From: Aurelia coerulea
Taxonomy: Eukaryota; Cnidaria; Scyphozoa; Semaeostomeae; Ulmaridae
Reading direction: 5' to 3'
DNA: 64,000 bases
NCBI GenBank assembly: GCA_039566865.1
Contig: CM076959.1
Span: forward strand, 3,889,501 to 3,953,500
Position 1 is the stretch's first letter. Each line of letters starts with the position of its first letter. The translations under genes and the position numbers were made by a program. The notes under the pieces are model-generated. The model had not been told where the DNA came from and made no database searches. It saw nothing but the letters and a program-made list of their open reading frames with translations. Below are positions 43,418-54,656 of the stretch, in pieces.

Positions 43418-45285
43418 CTGCCAAAACAATTATTGAAAAGCTTCTTTAGGTCTTGTTAGTATTTATTAGAGTGCTGATACAAGGGATAAAGAGAATGATC
43501 AAAATAGAGGGCAAGTGATGAATAGCAACGTGTCAGGGAAGGGGCATTGCAACATTTCAATATTAGCTGTCAACATCTAATATGCAGTTAGAATACATTG
43601 ATTCACCGGTACATCAAAGTCCGACTGTATATAAGTGATTAAATGACAAAATGATGAATACCATTTTAGTACTCGAATAAGTCCCCACCTTCAAACAAGC
43701 CTCCCTTGAATAAACCCCCACCAAAGATATCTTTTAGGAAATAAGCCCCTACTCTCGAATATGCCCCCATGGGGGCTTAAGTGATTGTAATTTTAGTGAA
43801 TACTTTTGATTCTCTCTTTTGACTTGACTCTCTTTGTATTTTTTCAATGCTTAGATATTACCTCGAAAATGATATATCCCAATATGCCTGCTCTTACAAA
43901 GCATACTGACCAGCCTCAAGTAAAAGAAAATATTAGTCCTGGTAATATTTTTGAATGTTGAAAAGTAAGCCCTCTCCCCTTCAAATAAGCCCCCACCTCA
44001 AAATACTTTTTTGCAAAATTAGTCCCCAGAGGCTTATTCAAGAACTTACTGTAAGTAATTTCAGTACCAATAATATATAAAGAAGATGTGAAAACACAAC
44101 ATTTTGAGCATGTGCTCATTATCAAGCATGTGCTGGTCTACTTGATAATCCAGGTCAAGTAGCAAAACCTCATGCTTTTCACATCTACATTATCATTGGT
44201 ACTGAAACTACAGTACTTAATCATTATCTTGTCATTTAGTTATTAAAGTACCATGCACAACAAACATAATTATTTATATAGTAGTGATGTTTACTTTGTC
44301 ATTGCAATAATTCAAAATATTGTTGAAATGTTTTATTAGGTTCTTGTATTTTTTAGATATGGGTTATTGGACAGAGTGAGCTATATAAAAGAGAGTTAGG
44401 TAAATGGAAACTTTGCTTTATCCAGAATTTTACATGTGCATCTTGTCCTTCCAATATCATAATGACTGAAGAAGGAAAACTATTGCTATTAACAACTGAG
44501 TACATATTGCAGGTCATATTGAGGTGTAAACACTTTCAGGGAAATATGTAAAATTAATTTTGAAAGATTTCTCAAAACGGTTGCAGACACACTTTTTTAA
44601 ATTTAAGTTTATCTCTTGCAACTGATGATATTCCAAATAATAATGTTGTCTTCACAAAGCTCGGATATATGATTTACCTACCATTGTCACCAGATAAGAA
44701 AAATGTTAACTGTGTGGCAATAAGAAGTCTCGGCTTACCTCGGTATGCATCATTGTCTTTGTACCAGAAAGTTTCCGTGTTGTTTTACCTAGTCTTTTAC
44801 CTGAAGTAGGGAGAATGTTGAATAGTATTACGGTGTATAATCAGGTGGGCAAATTCAACTCAGAATTATTAAAGGAATTCTGCCATGATGAATGATAGTG
44901 ATATGTATCAAATGAAATGATTTAATTTTCAATGGTTTGGAAGTGGTTCAACGAAGGATCTACTGATTGTCTGCCATCAAATGTTATGATCATTTAAAGC
45001 CTGCACGCAGATTCTTACCAGACAACTTCTAAAATTTAGCCACATTGCAAAATTTGTTGGTTTTTAGTTTATGCTTTTAAACTGGGAGCTTAAAGTTCAA
45101 AATATTTTCAAAAGAGTTTACAGTACGTGGGTTGCAGGTAATGGCAATTTCCTTGGATTTGTAATTTCAACCAATCGCACATAGTCAAGTGTGATATTCC
45201 TAACAGTATGCTGTACACTGTGCTGTGCTGTGCTGAATTCACCAGGAAACCAGCTAGCTTTATGGAGCATTGTAATGTAACTTAC
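43418..45285 (-). other. Region upstream of the Ulp1 exon, with short palindromic repeats
   Basis: Contains a 43667-44050 segment with AATAAGTCCCC / GGGGCTTATTC inverted ends and AATAAGCCCCC repeats. A 165-bp palindrome lies at about 44049-44217 (TACTGTAAGTAATTTCAGTACC against GGTACTGAAACTACAGTA). The rest (44220-45285) is AT-rich with no gene recognised. Confidence 0.5.
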
Positions 45286-45364
45286 CATGTCCGTCCTCTT
45301 CGATCTTAAAGTTTCTCGAAGCTACAATTCTTTCAAAACCTTGTCCGTATCGCCTCCTTTTCAT
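45286..45364 (-). CDS. Possible short first exon of a minus-strand gene
   Basis: ATG at 45364 opens MKRRRYGQGFERIVASRNF and FKIEEDGH, then a strong donor CATG|GTAAGT at 45285. It could be the first exon of the Ulp1 gene, but it ends in phase 1 while the Ulp1 exon starts in phase 0, so an intermediate exon would be required. It abuts the truncated BEL/Pao sequence. Weakly supported. Confidence 0.3.
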
Positions 45365-45395
45365 CTTTATCTTACTTTCGGAAGGCAGGGAGGCT

Positions 45396-46114
45396 CTAAA
45401 CGGACTCTGAAGAAAGTACTCGGAAACGCGAGGTTGAGTTTTGATGAGATGCATACTGTTTTGGTAGAAATTGAAGGAATTCTTAATTCGAGACCTCTCA
45501 CTTATATGTACGAGGATGATTGTAATGTTGAAATTCTAACACCTTCACATTTGATATATGGTCACAGATTGTCACCTATTGCGGACAACATTGATACCTC
45601 ATCGATTGACAGTGACAATGAAACTCTTTTCAGTAAGAGATTTGTGTACTTGACTAAGAAGTTGTCTCATTTCTGGAATAGGTGGAAGAAGGAGTATCTA
45701 TGCAATTTGAGAGAAACACATGATTCATCAGGTGAAGATCAAAAACAGATTAGTGAAGGAGACATCGTGCTAATTGCAGAAGACAATGTCAAGAGAAATC
45801 AATGGAAAATGGGTAAAGTTGTAAAATTAGTTGTTGGTAAAGATGGAAGGGTAAGAGGAGCAACTTTACATACTATCACTAAAGGTAAATCTCAATATCT
45901 AAGTAGACCTTTAACAAAGTTATACCCATTGGAAGTTACAACAAAGAACGATGATAAGAAAGGACCTGGAAAGATAACTGAGATGAATGAGAATTCAGAT
46001 GTGAGGAAGGAAGGGGAGGACAGAGAAGGGACTGAAGGAAGAAATGTTAGGCCGCGCCGAGCTGCTGCTGCAGATGCGATTTGGCGCACCCGCTTAGTAC
46101 TTGACTCAAACTGA
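45396..46114 (+). pseudogene. BEL/Pao retrotransposon integrase C-terminal fragment
   Basis: Homology starts at SKRTLKKVLGNARLSFDEM, within the integrase core just before its LNSRPLTY block, so the element is 5'-truncated. It continues TPSHLIYGHRL, LSHFWNRWKKEYL and QWKMGKVVKLVVGKDGRVRG, then SRPLTKLYPLEV. This C-terminal arrangement (DUF5641-like) is typical of BEL/Pao elements. A polar tail ends at 46114. Protease, reverse transcriptase and the catalytic integrase part are absent. Confidence 0.88.
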
Positions 46115-46130
46115 GTCAAGGGGGGGAGAG

Positions 46131-46347
46131 TGTTGTGAAATGTTTACTGATTTGCCGCTGCTCATTTGTATCCGCTGCGCATTTGTATCCGCTGCGCGCT
46201 TCATACCTCTGCATAAGTGATTACGTTAAATTCTAAAGGAGGAAGAAGTATTGAAATTGTGCCGTGGGAAAGTTTGCTTCTTTTGTTTTATAAAATTATA
46301 TATGTCATTTGTATTGTCATCTACGAAGATTTATTGCCTTCAGAACA
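46131..46347 (+). repeat. Probable 3' LTR of the BEL/Pao element
   Basis: A purine tract (GGGGGGGAGAG, 46120-46130) directly precedes TGTTGTGAAATG, the standard polypurine tract-LTR junction. The end at CAGAACA (46347) is a guess from the TG..CA rule. No second LTR is in the window to confirm it. Confidence 0.5.
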
Positions 46348-46680
46348 ATCAGACTAATTGATTTGCGCATGATTTGAGGTATTGAAAACGCCTTGATGTA
46401 GAATATTTGTTCAGATGGTAGAAATGTTGGAGAGATGTAGAACTGTTGTAGATCGATGATGCTGATGATATATTTAAAAACGTCAACTTTGTTTCTCTTT
46501 GCTGTCTAAAAAGAACCGAGCGGAAAGGTTTGAACAACGGGAAAAAGTGCTGTTGACAACGTCTTCCTCCAAAAAGGCACTGTCTTCGAATACAAATACA
46601 CGTCAGAGCTCCCAAGAAACACAAAACAGGCCTACAACATGACGTATCAGAACAAACAAAAAGCAAGTGCCTCTTCAAGA
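46348..46680. other. Spacer between LTR and MULE fragment
   Basis: No gene recognised. A minus-strand ORF here has no domain and overlaps the putative LTR. Confidence 0.45.
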
Positions 46681-47394
46681 ATGGCAAGCAAACCAGCTAA
46701 GCATCAGTTCTATGACCTGCTCGAGATGGTTAACGAAGGTGAGTTTGCCAAGGACATAAGCTTTTCTACCCTTGCAGGAAAGCAGAACAGAACGTCACCA
46801 AAAACATTCTAAGCGACAGCTCAGCAACTGAAGGATCTCCAACGCTTTTGTTCAATTGATGCACCAATTGAATTTCGTTCAATTCTTGGGATAGATGGAG
46901 CACATAACTGTGGTGATTTTTACGTTACAATCACTACATTTCACAATCAAATTCTAGTGAGTAAGGAAACTGGCAAGCCAATGCTGATGATTGGCCCAAG
47001 TGCAACTCATACCACGAAGACTGATGAAGACTATCAGTACTTGCTGCAGCAACTTGATACACATTCTGAGCTCACAAACAAGAAGGATTTGGTGCTGGGA
47101 GCAGTTAGGACAGATGGGGAAGCAGCAATTGAAAACAATGTTATCAGACGGTACAAGGGGAAGAACGAAGGATTTGTGCATCTCAACTGTGAAATTCATG
47201 TCCGAGATGACATAGTCCACCACTGCGAGCGTAAAATTGGATTCAAGAAAGAGCAGGTGAGTTCCATTGTTGGGGACATTTTTGGCAAACAACAAGCAGA
47301 CACAAAGATCAAGGGACTCGTTGACTGTGACAGCGAAGAAGAATTTGATGCAAAACTTGAGTTGGCGAAGAAGAAATGGAGTGATATATTGAGA
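46681..47394 (+). pseudogene. Second MULE-like transposase, truncated, one nonsense mutation
   Basis: ATG at 46681 opens MASKPAKHQFYDLLEMVNEG. An in-frame TAA lies at 46810-46812, then ILGIDGAHNCGDFYVTITTF (first Asp), SKETGKPMLMIGPSATHTTK, GAVRTDGEAAI (second Asp) and FVHLNCEIHVRDDI. The order parallels the 32.4-35 kb MULE (DPTFDLGEF.., GTDGE.., RCFIHSKRN..). The third acidic residue and SWIM finger are missing because the ORF runs into repeat sequence at about 47395. Confidence 0.75.
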
Positions 47395-47476
47395 TGTCGG
47401 AGAAGGGATTCTGACTGTAAAATGCCCTTCTTCTAAGGCAGTTTTTTATCCTCGATTGCATTTAAGCTCTAAAGGT

Positions 47477-47519
47477 TGGAAGGAAGGAAGGAAGGAAGGA
47501 AGGAAGGAAGGAAGGAAGG
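47477..47519 (+). repeat. (GGAA)n microsatellite
   Basis: About ten uninterrupted GGAA/GAAG tetramers. Confidence 0.95.
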
Positions 47520-47719
47520 GGGCTTCGGGAGAGGGGTGCTAGAACCCGCAAACCCGGACAAAAATTAGAAAAAAACCCGGGAGGAAAAATTTGAAAACCC
47601 GGAACACCACTTCTGAACAAAAAGTTCCGATTTTCGTCAGTAATCTTACTGTAATCTTCGATGATTATATCATACATTTTCGTTTTAACGGACACTCTGT
47701 ACATCGTATATAAATATAC

Positions 47720-48890
47720 AGAAGGACACTGGGAAACTGCCGGGAAACTGCCTCAGAAGAAAAGCATTATACAATCAGAATTCACTGATTTAAAGGGAGA
47801 AAGATCCCTGCTCCGACATCTCCGACTTTTCGTTTATTGCATATAGGGGAAAAACGAAAAGTCGGAGGAAAATCTCCGAGGCTATTTTCTAACAACACTG
47901 CTACAAACCGTGGGAAACTACCTTAGAAGAAGGGCATTTTACAATCAGAATTTACAGATTTAAAGGGAGAAAAATCCCTGCTCCGACATCTCCGACTTTT
48001 CGTTTATTGCATATAGGGGAAAAACGAAAAGTCGGAGGAAAATCTCCGAGGCTATTTTCTAACAACACTGCTACAAACCGTGGGAAACTGCCGTAGAAGA
48101 AGGGCATTTTACAATCAGAATTTACAGATTTAAAGGGAAAAAAACCCCTGCTCCGACATCTCCGACTTTTCGTTTATTGCATATAGGGGAAAAACGAAAA
48201 GTCGGAGGAAAATCTCCGAGGCTGTTTTCTAACAACACTGCTACAAAGCGTGGGAAACTACCTTAGAAGAAGGGCATTTTACAATCAGAATTTACAGATT
48301 TAAAGGGAGAAAAATCCCTGCTCCAACATCTCCGACTTTTCGTTTTTTGCATATAGGGGAAAAACGAAAAGTCGGAGGAAAATCTCCGAGGCTATTTTCT
48401 AACAACACTGCTACAAACCGTGGTAAACTGCCGTAGAAGAAGGGCATTTTACAATCAGAATTTACAGATATAAAGGGAGAAAAATCCCTGCTCCAACATC
48501 TCCGACTTTTCGTTTTTTGCATATAGGGGAAAAACGAAAAGTCGGAGGAAAATCTCCGAGGCTGTTTTTGAACAACACTGCTACAAAGCGTGGGAAACTA
48601 CCTTAGAAGAAGGGCATTTTACAATCAGAATTTACTGAATTAAGGGCGAAAAATCCCTGCTCCGACATCTCCGACTTTTCGTTTTTTGCATATAGGGGAA
48701 AAACGAAAAGTCGGAGGAAAATCTCCGAGGCTATTTTCTAACAACACTGCTACAAAGCGTGGGAAACTGCCTTAGAAGAAGGGCATTTTACAATCAGAAT
48801 TTACTGAATTAAGGGAGAAAAATCCCTGCTCCGACATCTCCGACTTTTCGTTTATAGCATATAGGGGAAAAACGAAAAGTCAGAGATGAA
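47720..48890 (+). repeat. Tandem array of about seven 170-bp units, each with a hairpin
   Basis: CTCCGACATC recurs at 47811, 47981, 48151, 48321 (variant), 48491 (variant), 48660 and 48829, a period of 169-170 bp. Each unit has an inverted repeat CTCCGACTTTTCG / CGAAAAGTCGGAG around a GCATATAGGGG loop. An inverted partial unit sits at about 47395-47447, at the broken end of the MULE fragment. Confidence 0.92.
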
Positions 48891-49659
48891 AAAGTTTGAG
48901 AAATTGCTCCAACATCTCCGACATCTCCGACATCTCCAACTTTTCGGCCTTACCGAGAGAATTGCGTACTCTGTATCGATACCGCTTGCATTCAAAGGGA
49001 CCAACGTCCACAGTGAATGGTCGCAATGTGAATACATCATCATGGTTGAGAATGTTGAGAACCTCTTGGATGTCGTGAGGTTGGGGTGCGAAATATAAGA
49101 TAATATATAATACCAGGTGAGTCATAAAAAGGATCCCGCTTGGAAGGCCACTGATCCGGGAATATCAAAGCAATAATATTGAAAAATGTCTTGTTTCATT
49201 GCCGATATGCTCAGTTAGGTTCAGTGATTTACTTGGCCTTAATCGCCCATTCCTTCCCGTGGATATGGGTGATTTTCTGCAGAAAGCCCCTTCAGAAAAC
49301 CTGCAAAAAAAAAAGAAAACAATGAGCACATTTTCCTGCGCTAATGCAGTTTCGCACACCCTCTTCAGACCGTGTCTATATTGTTTGTACTTATAACTTT
49401 GTTGTTGTATGTCTGTTACATATGTATTATATATCAATCGATAGCCCAGAACATGGGGATTAATTTGATATATAATTAATAATTACTCACCTTCAATTCC
49501 ATCTTTTCTTAGCCAACATACATCCATGACTAACCTCCAAATCTTCACTCCGTCCGCCATTATCAATCCGATCGAGTTCTTCGGTCACGTGACCAGTAGC
49601 CTCGACTTCAAACTCAAAGACGGGGGTCCTCATGGGTCGTTTACTCCTCGGAGAACTAG
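48891..49659. other. Spacer left of the repeat-armed element
   Basis: No gene supported. Near 49112 TACCAGGTGAGTCATAAAAAG resembles the terminus of the MITE at 37924, without an obvious partner end nearby. ORFs at 48886-49098 run out of the preceding array. Confidence 0.4.
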
Positions 49660-50643
49660 GAGCTGGGAGTTAGAGTTGCCTGTCAGAGAGCTGCAGGTGA
49701 GAGGGCTAAAAATTTATACTTCGATTTTAGACCCAGGAGTTAGAACCTCGAGCTGCCGGTGAGAGAGCTAAAAATTTGCGTCTCGATTTTAGACCAGGGA
49801 TCTAGACCCTCGAGCTGCCGGTGAGAGAGCTGCGGGTGAGAGAGCTAAAAATTTACGTCTCGATTTTAGACCAGGGAGCAAGACCCTCGAGCTGCCGGTC
49901 AGAGAGCTGCGGGTGAGAGAGCTAAAAATTTACGTCTCGATTTTAGTCCCCAGGAGGTCGGTCATCGAGCTGTCGGTCAGAGAGATAACAAATTTACGTC
50001 TCCATTTTAGACCAGGGAGCCAGACCCTCGAGCTGCCTGTCAGAGAGCTGCGGGTGAGAGAGCTAAAGATTTATACTTCGATTTTAGACCCGAGAGTTCA
50101 ACCCTCGAGCTGCCTGTCAGAGAGCTGCGGGTGAGAGAGCTAAAAATCTACGTCTCGATTTTAGACAAGGGAGCTAGACCCTCGAGCTGTCGGTCAGAGA
50201 GCTAAAAAATTTACGTCTCCATTTTAGTCCCCGGCAGGTCGGTCATCGAGCTGCCGGTGAGAGAGCTAAAAATTTATACTTCGATTTTAGACCCAAGAGT
50301 TCGACCCTCGAGCTGCCTGTCAGAGAGCTGCGGGTGAGAGAGCTAAAAATTTACGTCTTGATTTTAGACGAGGGAGCTAGACCCTCGAGCTGTCGGTCCT
50401 CGAGCTGCCGGTGAGAGAGCTAAAAATGTACGTCTCGATTTTAGAGCAGGGAGCTAGACCCTCGAGCTGTCGGTCCTCGAGCTGCCGGTGAGAGAGCTAA
50501 AAATTTACATCTCGATTTTAGACCGAGCGACAGCTCGAGGGTCTATTTCCCTTGTCTAAAATTGAGTTGTAAATTTTTCGCTCTCTCACCGGCAGCTTGA
50601 GGACCAACAGCTCGAGGGTCTAGCTCCCTGGTCTAAAATCGAG
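49660..50643 (+). repeat. Left arm repeat array
   Basis: Roughly ten to twelve imperfect units of about 75-95 bp built from GCTGCCGGTGAGAGAGCTAA, a CTCGATTTTAGACC block and a GGGAGCTAGACCCTCGAGC block. The final part near 50525-50640 turns into inverted orientation, making a local hairpin. Confidence 0.85.
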
Positions 50644-50647
50644 GGTA

Positions 50648-50775
50648 TTTGCTAAAGTAAGGAATGACCCACAATGACCTGCAACAACCCACAACGATCC
50701 ACAATGATCCACAACGATCCACAATGATCCACAACAACCCACAATGACCTACAATGACCTACACAACGACCCACA
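50648..50775 (-). repeat. Left minisatellite (10-bp type)
   Basis: About a dozen copies of a CCACAATGAC / CCACAACGAT-like decamer, the reverse complement of the array at 54403-54643. Confidence 0.9.
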
Positions 50776-52962
50776 ACCACCAACAGCAATCAGCAACAAA
50801 AAGATTTTACCATGAAAGATAATGATTACTAGCCTCAACTCCATTATTTGTTGCCTCTTTTCGATTTTTAGACTTTCCTTCATTTCTCAGCCTGTACTTG
50901 TGGTCTTCATTTCGTGCTGACATTTTCATTTAGCCCCCCTTCCCTAAAAAATGTCAAGGTCCTACATTGTGATGTAAACAAAACTTACAGATGATTATTA
51001 GGCCAAAATTGCGTACAGAGTAGATGTTACAATTTTTTTCTTATGAGAAATTGGTTTATAATAAACAAGTGCATTAGGTGGGGGGTGAAAGGCTTAGCGG
51101 ATCGGTGTATTTTGTTGATTATAAGAAGCGGATTTTGTATTTATCCATTTTACACAACGGACTTTCGTATTTTGTTTTCTTGACGGATCACGTATTTTTC
51201 CGATATCCTAAGGCGTATTTCGGACTTAACTATTGTCTTAAACGTATTTTTGGATCCTTTCTCCCCGGTGCAAAGTAAAATGACTAAAAGAGTAAAAAGA
51301 GAAAAGGGGACAAGTATAAAGCTAAATGCTATAAGAGGGAACAGAAAAATTTCCCAGAATTGTTCTTTATTGCCGACATGAGCTCAACAAAAGTGGTATC
51401 ATCTTGCTTAAAGTATCTGTGTCAACGACCAAAATATCTATGTGGCCCACAGCGAAGGAACTAGCATTAATCTTGCTACCCACTCCCATTCAATTTTTGC
51501 TTTGTGCTAAGAAGTGTAATTGATGAAGAAATTCATCTTTTCGCTGGCAGCAAAGTAGAGGGTTTTGCCAAGATGGGCCAGCTGAGCATGTCAATTCAAA
51601 CAGTCCATTGGTATATGTGTAGAATTTGCTACCTTGGTGTATGCCTGTGATGATGCCCAATCAAATTCCGTGAAGCTGATCACACCTCTCAACGAGACAG
51701 CAAATTTGCTTGACGCTATTGGCAAGCCTCACACTGCTTTTTTTCCGTCCACGAGAAAGGCCAGTCATACTCCAACATGGCACTGTCAGAAGCATCCAAC
51801 AAAGTGCAGCAGTGGAAGCAAGTTCTTATGGACTTTGAAAGAGCAGTTAGTTCTACAGAGCATTTACCAAACACCCCAAATGGACGTCAGGGACAGGGTG
51901 TTCAACCCAGAAGAAATGTGCGTAGACCCAGACCAAAACTCTTGGGTTTGACGCAGACCCAGAATATTGAAAGCAATTTTGTGATCGACCCGACATTTTA
52001 AATGATACTCTTAGACCCAGAACGTCACAATAGACTTATGTAGCATTTTCTCAGTCAGATATTTGTTTAACTAAAAACAGCCTGTTACGGTGACCTTCAG
52101 TAGACATGATTGATTTTGTGATAATTTTGCATTTTGAAACTGTTCTCATAACGTCCACCGATGCTGTGATCCGTGTTCTGCAATGTGGGCTACCCATCGC
52201 GATCCTTGAACAAATAATGCAAGATGTAAATGAGCACACTCTTTGGAAACTTGCAACAATTTGCTCTGATGCTGGTTCCTAGGATATTGCTTCAAATATG
52301 AGCGTCGTGTCATATTTTCTTTAACATTGCACCCGCCGGGCAAGATGACCAGTTTTGATGAATCAGAAACATTCACCTCCAAAAGCGAGTAAGAAGTTAT
52401 CTGATTTACATGATGACTGTCACAAAACTATCAAGGTTACCTTGTCATTAATGAGCTAAATGGCAAGAATGATATTGGGAGATGCATTCTAAGTCAAAGT
52501 AAAGGGCGTGGCCACAAAAATTTTTCTGAGGGCTTCGCCCCCAGACTCCCTCATTTCCATGCCCCACCACTTGATTTTCCCTTGCCACGCTGCTTATGGG
52601 TACTGCAGTTTATTGGAGTATACCTAATTTCTGCAAAAAAAATAGTCCGCGACCACTTTATCTGGATTTGCGCTGGCTTACCCCCACGTGTTCCTAATTT
52701 CAGGCATTTTCAGTTAATCAAGAACAACCTGCAGTTTTTATCGGTTCCGTTAAGATTGTATAAAATTCTTATTTTTTTCAAGAAAACCCAAACTTCATCT
52801 ATCTGTAGGCCCAAAATCAAAGAGCCTAAATAGTAACAGACCTGAAAAACTTTACCCTGGACCCAAAAATTATGGGTAGACCCAACTCGAAAAGTGCCTT
52901 GGGTCTGACTTGGTTCAGGGAATGGCTTCTGCTTCTACAATAAAGTCAGTAGATATTCTAGT
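50776..52962 (+). other. Central region, decayed ORFs
   Basis: A + strand stretch at 51634-51951 (NSVKLITPLNETANLLDAIG...) and other short frames may be remains of the element's first gene. I recognise no domain and several stops break it. 52500-52620 contains a GGCTTCGCCCCC-type motif. Confidence 0.35.
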
Positions 52963-53608
52963 TTGGGTTGGGGTTTACAGAGGTTAGACTCTATATTGTC
53001 ATCTTTTGGAATTTTGGGCACGAATAATGGCAGCTGCATGATGTTAGATGTGGAGCATCTACATTCAACAAGCCATATCAAACATCCACTACCATCAAAA
53101 GAAGAATACTGTAGGGATCTTGGCAATACCATCAAAGACAGTATCAAACACTTGTCATCTTCGACCTTTTACCATCACAGAAGTGAGAATAAGGCCTCGT
53201 GGTACCCAAACCAGAGAGCATGATATTCAGTCATAAGCCCTACCTTTGGTTTCCCCACTAGCGCAGAAAAACATGGATGAAAAGTCGATTTGCGAAATGA
53301 CGCCTGCACGTATGACGCTGCTGTGCATCAGAGACTTCATAGGACAACTCGTCAGGAAACGACAATTGACCAAATATGGCACTATGTCAGAAATGATGTA
53401 TCAAAGAAAGCTAGTCATCACGGAGAAAACTAACTTTGCAAGTGGTAAAAATGCAATGGTTGATGCAGAGCAAACTGACAACACTGAAAATGAAATTGAA
53501 AAAACTGAACTCCAGTACGATTCAAGTACTGACGAAGAAGATGGTGATGCAACAAATTCTGAGCTCGACGCAAGGTCAACGGTTCTGGTCGGAGTTTCCA
53601 CTCGATGA
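52963..53608 (+). pseudogene. Unidentified transposon-associated ORF, frameshifted
   Basis: First frame (52963-53223): LQRLDSILSSFGILGTNNGS, then MLDVEHLHSTSHIKHPLPSK and LGNTIKDSIKHLSSSTFYHH, ending near SWYPNQRA. Second frame (53246-53608): IGQLVRKRQLTKYGTMSEMM and an acidic tail YDSSTDEEDGDATNSE. The His-rich DVEH-x-HS-x-x-H-x-KHP block looks conserved rather than random. I believe similar ORFs recur in invertebrate repeats but cannot name the family. The lack of one continuous frame indicates decay. Confidence 0.5.
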
Positions 53609-54402
53609 GGAAGAGCTGTGGAAATTAATAGCAATTATATATCATGAATGTTAATGACCAGTGATTTAACAAATTGACGGATTTTCGTATTTCATCGAAA
53701 AAATTAGCGGATTTTCGTATTTGTTCATCAAAAGTAGGCGTATTTGCGTATTTCAATACCCCCTTTCACCCCCCACCATTAGAATTGTCAAAAATCGAAT
53801 ATGTATTCTATTACTAATGAAGGAGCGACAAGAGAATTGGAGGGTGTGGGGGCATACAGGTATTTTTTTAAACTGCCCATAAGAAACTCAACTCTAAGAT
53901 CGCTGTAAGTTAAGAAACTCTAGTACTGGGAAAGTATATGTTAAGGAACTATTTATAATAGTTATGTCATAGTCATGTCATGTGGCCTTCTTTTGTTTTC
54001 TTTCGAAACTAGATTGCTTGTCACATGCATTTGATGGCCTCTTTCAAAAGATTTGTTGTTTTCAAATGTACTCTTGAGTACCGAATAATCGTCCCCTCTA
54101 CTTATCAATTTTTGAAAAATTTCCCAAAACCCCTGGTTTATTCTGGATGTCTTCTTTCACTATTTAATTAATTCTTGGAAAATTGAAATGATAGTGAACA
54201 TAATTTGTGAATATGTATGAAAAAGATACGTGTTTTCTAAGAAAACACTTTTTCCAATTTTTCCAATGCCTCCCCCCTGGTTGTTCAAAGCCCCCAACTT
54301 GTATTAGATTTAATCATTTTAAACCCTTGATTATTCTCACCCCTCCCTGTTTATTTGGTACTCGAGAGTAGAAAGAAATCAACCTTTTTTATTTGATCAT
54401 GG
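53609..54402. other. Spacer between ORF and right minisatellite
   Basis: No gene. Contains a partial R1 repeat near 53875-53950 (AAGAAACTCAACTC..AGTACTGGG). Confidence 0.45.
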
Positions 54403-54643
54403 TAGGTCATTCTGGGTCATTCTGGGCCGTTGTGTGGTTCATTGTGGGTTGTTGTGGATCGTTGTTGGTCGTTGTGGGTCATTGTGTAGGTCATTGTGGA
54501 TCGTTGTGGGTTGTTGCAGGTCGTTGTGGGTCGTTGTGTAGGTCATTGTGGGTCGTTGTGGGTCATTGTGGGTCGTTGTGGGTCATTGTGGATCGTTGTG
54601 GGTCATTGTGGATCGTTGCAGGTCATTGTGGGTCATTCCTTAC
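54403..54643 (+). repeat. Right minisatellite (10-bp type)
   Basis: More than twenty copies of a GGTCATTGTG / GGTCGTTGTG decamer. Inverse of 50648-50775. Open frames through it are repeat translations. Confidence 0.95.
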
Positions 54644-54656
54644 TTTATTATGTACG

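Noticed and set aside
45892..46119. Minus-strand Ser-rich ORF
   Set aside because: It is antisense to the C-terminal tail of the BEL/Pao polyprotein, which has strong homology on the + strand.
47720..48890. CRISPR or tRNA array based on regularly spaced hairpins
   Set aside because: The whole 170-bp period is repeated, including what would be spacers. No cloverleaf or Cas gene is present.
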